Positions 1-5,525 of a stretch of DNA of 10,149 nucleotides are shown here, piece by piece. The first letter of the stretch is position 1. Every line of letters starts with the position of its first letter. The stretch is taken from the NCBI GenBank assembly GCA_003022745.1, contig PXSU01000031.1, positions 1 to 10,149 of the forward strand, in the 5' to 3' direction. Both the position numbers and the translations under genes were made by a program. This DNA comes from Halobacteriales archaeon SW_9_67_25 (GTDB lineage: Archaea; Halobacteriota; Halobacteria; Halobacteriales; Haloarculaceae). Below the pieces are notes generated by a model. The model searched no databases. It was given only the letters and a program-made list of their open reading frames with translations, and was not told the origin of the DNA.

Positions 1-1
1 A

Positions 2-499
2 TACCAGGCGCTACTCTCCTTCCTGCCCACCTACCTCGTGGAACTGAAGGGACTGGACCAGGGGTTCGCCGCGCTGTTGTTCGGCCTGCTGTTCGTCGTG
101 AGCGCGATCACCCAGCCCATCGCGGGCCACGCCGCCGACCAGTACGGCGAACATCGGACCATCCTGGCACTCATCGTCCTCTCGACGGTGACGGTCGCGG
201 TTCTCCCGTCGCTGGAGGGGGGGTTGGCGCTGTCAGTACTGGTCCCGCTGATCGGCCTGCGAGTGGCTATCGGCCCGCTGGTGAGTGCGTTCGTGGTGCG
301 GGAACTGCCTGCGGCGGTCCAGGGCACGGGCTGGGGGCTGTTGCGGACGCTGTTTTTCGGCCTGGGCGCGACCGGCTCGACCGTCATCGGCGTCTTTGCG
401 GACGCGGGACTGTTCGACGCGGGCTTCCTGGTGCTGGCTGCGCTGACGGGGGTTACGGCGCTGTTCTGGGCCGCGGTCCCGCGCGGTACCCGTACGTAG
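2..499 (+). CDS. MFS transporter, C-terminal part (5' end outside window)
   Basis: The reading frame is already open at base 2 and runs about 165 codons to a TAG stop, so only the C-terminal part is seen; an internal GTG at 38 is not a credible start because the coding pattern continues upstream of it. The visible protein has several hydrophobic membrane spans separated by short polar loops. After the second visible span comes GHAADQYGEHRT, which fits the conserved cytoplasmic loop of the major facilitator superfamily (G-x-x-x-D-x-x-G-x-R). A glycine-rich span (residues around FGLGATGST) and a last helix ending in a short basic tail complete a normal MFS C-terminus. It is an inner-membrane secondary transporter; the substrate cannot be told. 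It is followed by a long non-coding stretch, so it is probably the last gene of its transcript. Family assignment is fairly secure, substrate unknown. Confidence 0.85.
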   Translation, partial: YQALLSFLPTYLVELKGLDQGFAALLFGLLFVVSAITQPIAGHAADQYGEHRTILALIVLSTVTVAVLPSLEGGLALSVLVPLIGLRVAIGPLVSAFVVRELPAAVQGTGWGLLRTLFFGLGATGSTVIGVFADAGLFDAGFLVLAALTGVTALFWAAVPRGTRT

Positions 500-589
500 C
501 GGGAGGTTCAGGGCGCCTGCGCCCGGTGGTGCGTTCGGCCGAGCACCAGCCACGATCCGTGACCAGTGACAACAGGATGATGCGGACGC

Positions 590-652
590 CTAGATGTCGT
601 CGTCCGGGTCGTGGATCAGTAGTTCGGTCCTATCCACCCGGTCACGGTCCAC
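590..652 (-). pseudogene. Possible C-terminal remnant of a lost gene
   Basis: On the reverse strand a 20-codon stretch ends in TELLIHDPDDDI followed by TAG. An acidic DPDDD tail is typical of real haloarchaeal protein C-termini, and the composition does not look random. The frame is closed by a TGA directly upstream (653-655), leaving only a GTG at 652 as possible start, so if this was ever a gene its N-terminal part has been lost or shifted to another frame. The left copy of the 16-bp inverted repeat lies inside it. I recognise no family; a chance ORF is quite possible. Confidence 0.25.
631..646 (+). repeat. Left arm of 16-bp inverted repeat
   Basis: TATCCACCCGGTCACG is the exact reverse complement of 728-743; the arms are separated by 81 bases. 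Outside the perfect core, both arms carry CGGT two to three bases further out, so similarity may extend imperfectly. Confidence 0.75.
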
Positions 653-727
653 TCAACGACAACGTGGACTGAGCAGGCGTTCGAAGGCGTGACAGGCCCG
701 TTCCTGCCGACCGGATCTTGAACGAAT

Positions 728-743
728 CGTGACCGGGTGGATA
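728..743 (-). repeat. Right arm of 16-bp inverted repeat
   Basis: CGTGACCGGGTGGATA is the exact reverse complement of 631-646. It lies about 58 bases upstream of the zinc-finger gene's TATA box, so it could be a regulatory element or the end of a small inserted element. Confidence 0.75.
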
Positions 744-759
744 CTCACCGGGCTCTAAC

Positions 760-789
760 CGTTCACCGCCGGAGTGCAGTGCGTGAACG
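760..789. promoter_or_regulatory. Possible operator: 7-bp inverted repeat upstream of zinc-finger promoter
   Basis: CGTTCAC (760-766) and GTGAACG (783-789) are exact inverted copies separated by 16 bases, ending 11 bases before the TATA-like element at 801. The position suits an activator or repressor site, but a 7-bp match can be chance. Confidence 0.25.
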
Positions 790-800
790 TTCCGGTGCAG

Positions 801-807
801 TTTTAAG
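801..807 (+). promoter_or_regulatory. TATA box of the zinc-finger gene
   Basis: TTTTAAG lies 23-29 bases upstream of the ATG at 830. This is the spacing expected when transcription starts at or next to the start codon, i.e. a leaderless haloarchaeal transcript, and it supports 830 as the start over the in-frame upstream start at 737. Confidence 0.6.
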
Positions 808-829
808 AGCAGCCCGAGAAATTCGGGGT

Positions 830-1066
830 ATGCCACACATTTGTCGGGACTGCAAGCGAGCCTTCGGGACACAGCTCGAACTCGATCTCCACCGGGACAA
901 CTGCGACGACGGCCAACTCTTCTGTGACGAGTGTGGCGAGCGTTTCGCGGAGCGGCGAGCCACTGAGGACGGCTGGCACTATCGCTGTCCCAGCGAGGAA
1001 TGTGAGGGAACCGGCATCGGCGAGGACATCCACAAGGTACCGGACGCCCGGCTGGAAGTTCCCTGA
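830..1066 (+). CDS. Small zinc-finger protein, 78 aa
   Basis: A 78-residue soluble protein with two probable zinc-binding units. The first (residues 5-25) has C5-x2-C8, then H21-x3-C25, a C2HC variant of a classical zinc finger with conserved F12 and L18-type core positions. The second uses C32-x2-C35 and C53-x4-C58, a ribbon-like knuckle. The protein is acidic apart from the fingers. Such 'micro-proteins' with paired zinc ribbons are common in haloarchaea and mostly of unknown role; nucleic-acid or protein binding in transcription or translation is plausible, especially as the next genes are tuf and rps10, but that is inference. The start at 830 is chosen because a TATA box sits 23-29 bases upstream; a longer in-frame version from 737 would add 31 residues of low-complexity Arg-rich sequence that looks non-coding. 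Confidence 0.8.
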   Translation: MPHICRDCKRAFGTQLELDLHRDNCDDGQLFCDECGERFAERRATEDGWHYRCPSEECEGTGIGEDIHKVPDARLEVP

Positions 1067-1277
1067 CCGCGGTTTCGCTCTCTTCGTATCGGATGCGCCG
1101 GCTCCAGATTGACAGCGGCTGCTGTGCCGATGTACCGCTGCAAACCGGGTTACGTGGTGTAGTTGATCCGGGAAAGGCGTACAGCAAACACGACGGGGGC
1201 CAGGTACCCCGGACCGTGTCAGTGCGTGTCAAATCACCAGACGGCGCCGTTCTGACCTACGTGGAGTATCGAAATGG

Positions 1278-1283
1278 TTTTAT
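1278..1283 (+). promoter_or_regulatory. Probable TATA box of the tuf-rps10 transcript
   Basis: TTTTAT preceded by the purine-rich GAAATGG (BRE-like) lies 51-56 bases upstream of the tuf ATG. Transcription would start near 1305, giving a leader of about 25-30 bases. Confidence 0.45.
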
Positions 1284-1306
1284 GAACAACCGCGCAACAA
1301 TATCGA

Positions 1307-1319
1307 CAGAGCGCCTCTG
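1307..1319 (+). promoter_or_regulatory. Small hairpin at the predicted 5' end of tuf mRNA
   Basis: CAGAG-CGC-CTCTG is a perfect 5-bp stem with a 3-base loop, placed at the predicted transcript 5' end and 14 bases before the ATG. It could protect the mRNA or tune translation; no clear Shine-Dalgarno sequence is seen between it and the start. Confidence 0.3.
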
Positions 1320-1333
1320 CGCGTGAGACAATC

Positions 1334-1534
1334 ATGAGTGAGGACAAACCACACCAGAACCTGGCTATCATCGGCCACGTCGACCACGGGAAGAGTACAC
1401 TCGTCGGGCGACTCCTGTACGAGACCGAGAACGTACCGGAGCACGTCATCGAGCAGTACAAGGAAGAGGCAGAAGAGAAGGGCAAGGGCGGCTTCGAGTT
1501 CGCCTACGTGATGGACAACCTCGCCAGAACATGA
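1334..1534 (+). pseudogene. tuf: Elongation factor 1-alpha, N-terminal fragment (frame broken)
   Basis: This is the beginning of archaeal EF-1A, the GTPase that delivers aminoacyl-tRNA to the ribosome. Residues 14-22, GHVDHGKST, are the G1 (P-loop) motif, and the reading matches haloarchaeal EF-1A without interruption up to residue 64 (...VMDNLA). In intact proteins this is followed by about 36 residues with the G2 motif (RGVTID, the switch I threonine) and the G3 motif (DCPGH). Here the frame reads two aberrant residues (RT) and stops at TGA 1532-1534. The missing block corresponds to about 106 bp, which is not a multiple of three. The fragment alone lacks G2 to G5 and domains II and III and cannot work as an elongation factor. 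The start ATG at 1334 follows a short leader. Because the remaining sequence is undecayed, an assembly or sequencing error is as likely as a true mutation. Confidence 0.9.
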
Positions 1535-2496
1535 TCACGGGCGCGAGCCAGGCCGACAACGCCGTGCTCGTGGTCGCGGCCGACGACGGCGTCCAGCCCC
1601 AGACACAGGAGCACGTTTTCCTGGCCCGGACGCTCGGCATCGGCGAGATGATCGTCGCGGTCAACAAGATGGACCTCGTCGACTACGGCGAGGGTCGCTA
1701 CGAGGAGGTCGTCGACGAGGTCGAAGGACTGCTCAAGCAGGTCCGGTTCGACCCCGACGACGCGAAGTTCATTCCCGTCTCGGCCTTCGAGGGCGACAAT
1801 GTCGAGGGACGCAGCGACAACATGGACTGGTACGACGGCCCCATTCTGCTCGAGGCACTCAACGACCTGCCCGAGCCGGAGCCGCCGACAGACGCCCCGC
1901 TACGGCTGCCCATCCAGGACGTCTACACTATCTCCGGCATCGGGACCGTCCCAGTGGGCCGTGTCGAGACAGGTATCCTGAACACGGGTAACAACGTCTC
2001 CTTCCAGCCCTCGGACGTGGGTGGTGAGGTCAAGACCATCGAGATGCACCACGAGGAAGTGCCCAACGCCGAACCCGGCGACAACGTCGGATTCAACGTC
2101 CGCGGCATCGGCAAGGACGACATCCGCCGCGGTGACGTCTGTGGCCCGGCAGAGGACCCGCCGACGGTCGCCGAGACTTTCCAGGCCCAAGTCGTCGTCA
2201 TGCAGCACCCTTCGGTCATCACCGCGGGCTACACGCCGGTCTTCCACGCCCACACCGCCCAGGTGGCCTGCACCATCGAGTCAATCGACAAGAAAATCGA
2301 CCCCTCCTCCGGCGAGGTCGCCGAGGAGAACCCCGACTTCATCCAGTCTGGCGACGCCGCGGTCGTGACGGTGCGGCCCCAGAAACCCCTGAGCATCGAG
2401 CCGTCCAGCGAGATTCCGGAACTCGGCTCCTTCGCCATCCGCGACATGGGTCAGACCATCGCGGCCGGCAAGGTCCTCTCGGTCGAAGAGCGCTAA
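1531..2496 (+). pseudogene. tuf: Elongation factor 1-alpha, C-terminal fragment (G4-G5, domains II and III)
   Basis: This frame resumes EF-1A at [15 protein letters not shown], directly after the lost G3 region, and runs 321 residues to the normal C-terminus. Visible motifs are NKMD (G4, residues 45-48) and SAFEGDN (G5, 84-90), then domain II (starting near [15 protein letters not shown]) and domain III ([10 protein letters not shown] ... [10 protein letters not shown]). Adding 64 N-terminal residues, about 36 missing ones and one Asn codon gives 422, the usual length for haloarchaeal EF-1A, so only one internal block is missing. The ATG at 1531 overlaps the upstream TGA as ATGA, so re-initiation is formally possible, but the product would lack the P-loop, switch I and switch II. 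No other frameshift or stop is seen. It is followed after one base by rps10. Confidence 0.9.
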
Positions 2497-2497
2497 C

Positions 2498-2806
2498 ATG
2501 CAGCAGGCACGCGTCAGGCTGGCGGGCACCAGCCCCGAGGACCTGGACGACATCTGCAGCGACGTCCGCGAAATCGCGGACAAGACGGGTGTGAAGCTGT
2601 CGGGCCCGGTCCCGCTCCCCACCAAGACGCTGGAGGTTCCCACCCGCAAGTCCCCCGACGGCGAGGGGACCGCGACCTGGGAACACTGGGAGATGCGCGT
2701 CCACAAGCGGCTGATCGACATCGACGCCGACGAACGTGCGCTCCGCCAGCTGATGCGCATCCAGGTGCCCAACGACGTCAGCATCGAGATCGTTCTCGAA
2801 GACTAG
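2498..2806 (+). CDS. rps10: 30S ribosomal protein S10 (uS10)
   Basis: A 102-residue protein of normal length for archaeal S10, a component of the 30S subunit head near the tRNA sites. Diagnostic stretches are the start [16 protein letters not shown], the middle [18 protein letters not shown] (the long loop contacting 16S rRNA) and [20 protein letters not shown] near the end. The ATG lies one base after the tuf stop codon, so it is co-transcribed and probably translationally coupled with tuf; the tuf-rps10 pair is a conserved archaeal arrangement. It is intact, unlike tuf, which argues against general decay of this operon. Confidence 0.97.
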   Translation: MQQARVRLAGTSPEDLDDICSDVREIADKTGVKLSGPVPLPTKTLEVPTRKSPDGEGTATWEHWEMRVHKRLIDIDADERALRQLMRIQVPNDVSIEIVLED

Positions 2807-2824
2807 CGGCTCTCACGCGCAGGG

Positions 2825-2830
2825 TTTATT
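2825..2830 (+). promoter_or_regulatory. TATA box of tRNA-Ala
   Basis: TTTATT lies 27-32 bases upstream of the first tRNA base, as expected for a tRNA gene transcribed from its own promoter just downstream of rps10. Confidence 0.5.
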
Positions 2831-2832
2831 CC

Positions 2833-2847
2833 CGTGCGTTTCGCACG
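2833..2847 (+). terminator. Perfect hairpin between rps10 and tRNA-Ala (possible terminator)
   Basis: CGTGCG-TTT-CGCACG is a perfect 6-bp stem with a 3-base loop, 27 bases after the rps10 stop codon. It could mark the 3' end of the tuf-rps10 mRNA. It also lies between the tRNA TATA box and its start, so an operator role is possible. No long T-run follows directly. Confidence 0.35.
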
Positions 2848-2856
2848 ACCGTCCGT

Positions 2857-2928
2857 GGGCTCGTAGATCAGTGGCAGATCGCTTCCTTCGCAAGGAAGAG
2901 GCCCCGGGTTCAAATCCCGGCGAGTCCA
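2857..2928 (+). tRNA. tRNA-Ala (anticodon CGC)
   Basis: A complete 72-base cloverleaf. The acceptor stem GGGCTCG pairs with CGAGTCC (2921-2927) and has the G3-U70 wobble that identifies alanine tRNAs. The D-stem is GATC/GATC, the anticodon stem CTTCC/GGAAG encloses the loop TTCGCAA with anticodon CGC, and the T-arm is CCGGG-TTCAAAT-CCCGG. The discriminator base is A2928; CCA is not encoded and no intron is present. It reads GCG alanine codons, frequent in GC-rich haloarchaea. Its last 14 bases are repeated at 6829-6842, so it appears to be the integration site of the island that follows; the tRNA itself remains intact. Confidence 0.97.
2915..2928 (+). repeat. att-like direct repeat, left copy (3' end of tRNA-Ala)
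   Basis: TCCCGGCGAGTCCA covers the 3' T-stem and acceptor strand of the tRNA and recurs exactly at 6829-6842. This is the usual attachment core for tyrosine-recombinase integration into a tRNA gene. Confidence 0.75.
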
Positions 2929-3164
2929 CTTCCGCCTTATATTCCATTTTCGGGCGTTTCAGTCCCTCTAACGCCTACTGAGTATCGAGTTACTGATTCG
3001 GTGAGAATTCGTTACGGGTCGTGTCGGGAGTCATCGATGGCTTGGATTCGCGTTCCCCGACTCGGAGACACGGGAGATAATCAATCGGTCGTTGATTTCA
3101 AGACGAATTGTCGTGCGCTGCGCCGTTTCACGTATCAAGGTCGCTGTGTATGCGGATGGTCATG

Positions 3165-4067
3165 TCACCGAAGAACTTGGTCTCGAAGTGCCTCATGCTT
3201 TACCAATCCGAATCCAGCCACGATCACGAGAAATCCGGCGATCGAGAGGGGTTCAAGCCGTTCACCGAGAACGAGCCACCCCGAGACGGCCGCAAAAACC
3301 GGGGCAGCGTACGAAATCAAATTGATCTCTATCGCACCGAGTCTGTCCAGCAACCGGAAATAAATGAAGTAACCCACGGCACTCGCAAACACGCCAAGGT
3401 ACACGACGGCGAGCAGTGAACCTGTGGTGATGTCTACGTTGACGAGCGATTCTGACGGCAACGCGAAACTCACCATATGCAACACGATCGCACCGAGGGC
3501 ATTCGACCACGCAACCATCCCCTCCGTAGAGATACCCCCGTCAATTCGCTGCACGAGCACACTCCCGAGTGCAACACACACTGCCGCGAGAAAGACGAAT
3601 CCAGTAGCGACCATATCAGAGCCGAACAGGATAGACGTGGTGGGACGAGCAACTAATCCAACGCCAGCGATCCCACACAAAAGACCGATGGCTCCGACGA
3701 AATCTAACCGCTCGTTTGGGAGCAACAGCCGGGAGAAGACGGACGCGAGGATGGGATTCATCGCCACCACGATCGCTGCGACGCCGCTGGTCACGCCCTG
3801 CTCTCCGATGAACAGAAACGCGTTGTACAGCGCGATGACGAGTGTCGCACCGATCAACACTGTCAGCCAGTCCGCTCGGGTCCGCGGCCGCCAGTACTCT
3901 GTCGTAGACACCACGTATCCAAGCATGATGATGCCCGCGACATCGTACCGAAACGCCGCGAAGAGAACTGGCGGCATGAACGCCAGACCTGCTTTGATAG
4001 CCATGAACGCTGTGCCCCACAGGACCGACAGGAGCAGGAACAACCCTCCATTTCGGTACACGCTCAT
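3165..4067 (-). CDS. EamA/DMT-family transporter, 300 aa
   Basis: An integral membrane protein of ten predicted helices made of two EamA repeats, the usual build of the drug/metabolite transporter superfamily (RhaT/YdcZ-like permeases that mostly export amino acids or metabolites). The first repeat begins with LSVLWGTAFMAIKAGL (residues 13-28), a typical EamA signature, and ends near NPILASVFSRLLLPNERLDF. The second repeat ends with SYAAPVFAAVSGWLVLGERL, the standard final motif with P and LGE. Length matches the family. Start ATG at 4067 has a TATA-like element 23-29 bases upstream. It lies on the same strand as hisH and the HTH_10 gene, 56 bases beyond the latter, and is the gene nearest the tRNA in the island. 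The substrate cannot be predicted. Confidence 0.92.
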   Translation of the reverse strand: MSVYRNGGLFLLLSVLWGTAFMAIKAGLAFMPPVLFAAFRYDVAGIIMLGYVVSTTEYWRPRTRADWLTVLIGATLVIALYNAFLFIGEQGVTSGVAAIVVAMNPILASVFSRLLLPNERLDFVGAIGLLCGIAGVGLVARPTTSILFGSDMVATGFVFLAAVCVALGSVLVQRIDGGISTEGMVAWSNALGAIVLHMVSFALPSESLVNVDITTGSLLAVVYLGVFASAVGYFIYFRLLDRLGAIEINLISYAAPVFAAVSGWLVLGERLEPLSIAGFLVIVAGFGLVKHEALRDQVLR

Positions 4068-4089
4068 ACCGGTGGGTTCGCGGCTGTCT

Positions 4090-4096
4090 GGATAAG
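4090..4096 (-). promoter_or_regulatory. Possible TATA box of the EamA gene
   Basis: On the reverse strand CTTATCC lies 23-29 bases before the ATG at 4067, a leaderless spacing. The gene may also be read through from hisH and the HTH_10 gene. Confidence 0.35.
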
Positions 4097-4123
4097 ACGG
4101 GTCCCTGCCACAACAGGTGGCGC

Positions 4124-4744
4124 TCAGGAGAGGTCCAGGAGTTTCTGCTCGGCCTTGTGCAAATGCTCGTGGACCGTAGAGGTCGTCACGCCGAGTTCGT
4201 CTGCAAGATCACTTGCCGTCGCGGCCTTTGGATGCGCGTAGTAACCGCTCTGGCGGGCGAGCTGGAACACCTCACGCTGTCGAGGCGACAGCCGCGACAG
4301 TGGCAGCTCCCCCGATTCGGGACCGGCTTTCAGTTCCGAAACTCCGACGAGTTCGATCTCGGCGGCCTCCCGGTCCCGAATCTCGTCGAGCGCTGTTTCG
4401 ATGGCGTGTCGGTCGTTGTGAGTCAGCAGCGTCCAGTGCTCGACGCCGTCTCGAATGTCTACCGGTGCTCCGTAGACGAAGCCACGGGCGGTGAAAGCGT
4501 CGCTCACTTGCTTGGTCGGGTCGTGTTCGACCAGCAATTCTCGGCGTGCGTTTCCCGGCTCGACGGGAACCGAGCGGTCACGGCGGTGGCTCAGTTCCGC
4601 GACGGAGAAGGTATGGCCGGATGCTCGTGCGACCTCCACTGCCTCGTTGAGCGTGGACGCCCTGTCGCCGACGAGGGTTACGTGGCTGTTCGCACGCCGG
4701 TCGCCGGTGTGGTACACACCCCGTCCGAGGCCCCGGAGTATCAC
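4124..4744 (-). CDS. HTH_10 (bacterio-opsin activator type) transcriptional regulator, 206 aa
   Basis: The C-terminal part (about residues 152-204) is an HTH_10 domain: LSPRQREVFQLARQSGYY, then a helix-turn-helix with ASDLADELGVTTSTVHEHLHKAEQKLL. The N-terminal part (about 20-135) resembles the sensing half of haloarchaeal Bat-like regulators (ELLVEHDPT, RGFVYGAPVDIRDGVEHWTLL), whose ligand is unknown. It is a cytoplasmic DNA-binding protein. The GTG start at 4744 overlaps the TGA stop of hisH by four bases (GTGA), suggesting translational coupling. A GTG ten codons further in is an alternative start. It may regulate hisH, the transporter, or something outside the island; nothing in the sequence shows which. 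The gene is more GC-rich than its island neighbours. Confidence 0.88.
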   Translation of the reverse strand: MILRGLGRGVYHTGDRRANSHVTLVGDRASTLNEAVEVARASGHTFSVAELSHRRDRSVPVEPGNARRELLVEHDPTKQVSDAFTARGFVYGAPVDIRDGVEHWTLLTHNDRHAIETALDEIRDREAAEIELVGVSELKAGPESGELPLSRLSPRQREVFQLARQSGYYAHPKAATASDLADELGVTTSTVHEHLHKAEQKLLDLS

Positions 4745-5385
4745 GGGACGGTGACTCGGTCATCGGTATACTCCTCGACAATACTCACGAAGTTACGGAG
4801 TATTTGGAGCCCCATTTCTCCGCTTTTTTCGGGGTGGAACTGTGTTCCCATGACGTTCCCTGCCTCGTTCGCGGCGATCGCGGCGAAGTCGAAGCCGTAG
4901 TCGCACGAGGCGATGGTGTGGTCAGCGACAGTAGACGCATAAGAGTGGACGAAATAGGCATATTCGCCGTCGCTGACGCCGTCAACGAGCGGGTGATTTC
5001 GCTCGATGGTGAGTTCGTTCCATCCCATGTGAGGAACGTTCACCCCGTCATTCGGGAGCCGCTCCACACGACCCGGAATGAGGTCTAATCCAGGGATCGT
5101 TTCCCCGTCCGGTACGCCCTCGGTGCTCTCGGTGAACATGAGCTGAAGCCCAACACAAACACCGAGTATCGGGGTGTCCTCAGCAGCTTCGATAAGAACG
5201 CCGTGGAACGGTTTTGAGTTCTTTACACACTCACCGTACGCACCGACGCCCGGGAGGACGAGTGCGTCAGCAGCCGCGATTTCTGTTGGATCATCAGAAA
5301 TTGTTACGGTAGCACCTGCTCGCTCCAACCCCCGTTGGAGACTTCGAAGATTCCCAACGCCGTAGTCGATAATCGTGACGTTCAT
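4741..5385 (-). CDS. hisH: Imidazole glycerol phosphate synthase, glutaminase subunit HisH
   Basis: A 214-residue class I glutamine amidotransferase of normal HisH length. With HisF it makes imidazole glycerol phosphate and AICAR in histidine biosynthesis, HisH supplying ammonia from glutamine. Motifs: start IIDYGVGNLRSL (residues 5-16), PGVGAY oxyanion-hole region (45-50), nucleophile Cys77 in LGVCVGLQLMF, and the His184/Glu186 pair in FHPEKS, so the triad is complete. VPHMGWNEL (118-126) is the conserved HisH signature facing HisF. The ATG at 5385 has a strong TATA box 26-33 bases upstream. It is first in a reverse-strand group with the HTH_10 gene and perhaps the EamA gene. No hisF or other his gene is nearby. 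Its position within an apparent tRNA island is odd for a core biosynthetic gene; it may be the host's only copy or a second, acquired one. Confidence 0.95.
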   Translation of the reverse strand: MNVTIIDYGVGNLRSLQRGLERAGATVTISDDPTEIAAADALVLPGVGAYGECVKNSKPFHGVLIEAAEDTPILGVCVGLQLMFTESTEGVPDGETIPGLDLIPGRVERLPNDGVNVPHMGWNELTIERNHPLVDGVSDGEYAYFVHSYASTVADHTIASCDYGFDFAAIAANEAGNVMGTQFHPEKSGEMGLQILRNFVSIVEEYTDDRVTVP

Positions 5386-5410
5386 ATCCCATATCGCTGG
5401 CCGTTCCTCT

Positions 5411-5418
5411 TATTTTTA
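5411..5418 (-). promoter_or_regulatory. TATA box of hisH
   Basis: On the reverse strand TAAAAATA lies 26-33 bases before the hisH ATG, a strong box in leaderless position. It is divergent from the HTH/PIN promoter; the two starts are 137 bases apart. Confidence 0.65.
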
Positions 5419-5492
5419 CTCTTCACTCGTGACGTCCATGACCACGTACACTTCCTCGGCAACTGGTGTTATCCAATGATCCCGTCGAAACG

Positions 5493-5498
5493 TTTTAG
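5493..5498 (+). promoter_or_regulatory. TATA box of the HTH/PIN pair
   Basis: TTTTAG, preceded by the BRE-like CGAAACG, lies 25-30 bases upstream of the ATG at 5523, giving a leaderless transcript. Confidence 0.6.
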
Positions 5499-5500
5499 AC

Positions 5501-5525
5501 CATAGTTCGCGTACTATAGACTATG
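5501..5525. promoter_or_regulatory. Palindromic operator-like site at the HTH/PIN transcription start
   Basis: CATAGT (5501-5506) and ACTATG (5520-5525) are exact inverted copies; ATAGT (5502-5506) also pairs with ACTAT (5513-5517). The site fills the gap between TATA box and start codon and even includes the ATG, so a protein bound here would block initiation. This suits autorepression by the HTH protein. Confidence 0.45.

Larger units (their letters stand above)
500..829. other. 330-bp non-coding stretch with inverted repeats
   Basis: No convincing complete gene is seen. The stretch holds a perfect 16-bp inverted repeat (631-646 and 728-743), a smaller stem inside it (645-652 with 664-671, one G-T pair), a short protein-like reverse-strand tail ending at 590, a 7-bp inverted repeat (760-766 and 783-789), and the promoter of the zinc-finger gene at its right end. 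It may be a decayed gene or a small mobile-element remnant. Confidence 0.5.

Noticed and set aside
642..1232. 196-codon reverse-strand frame across the zinc-finger gene
   Set aside because: Arg/Pro-rich translation without motif; it covers the promoter and both zinc-binding units of a credible gene on the other strand.
1520..1540. Intein or intron explanation for the break in tuf
   Set aside because: Sequence is missing rather than inserted, and no splice-type residues or bulge-helix-bulge structure are seen at the junction.
2929..3164. Integrase remnant next to tRNA-Ala
   Set aside because: Read in several frames on both strands, I found no tyrosine-recombinase motif; short frames here have no protein-like pattern.
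3424..4095. 223-codon open frame on the + strand opposite the EamA gene
   Set aside because: The reverse strand has both EamA repeats and transmembrane segments; the + frame has no family resemblance.
4157..4900. 247-codon + strand frame opposite the HTH_10 and hisH genes
   Set aside because: It crosses the junction of two well-supported reverse-strand genes and shows no family signature.
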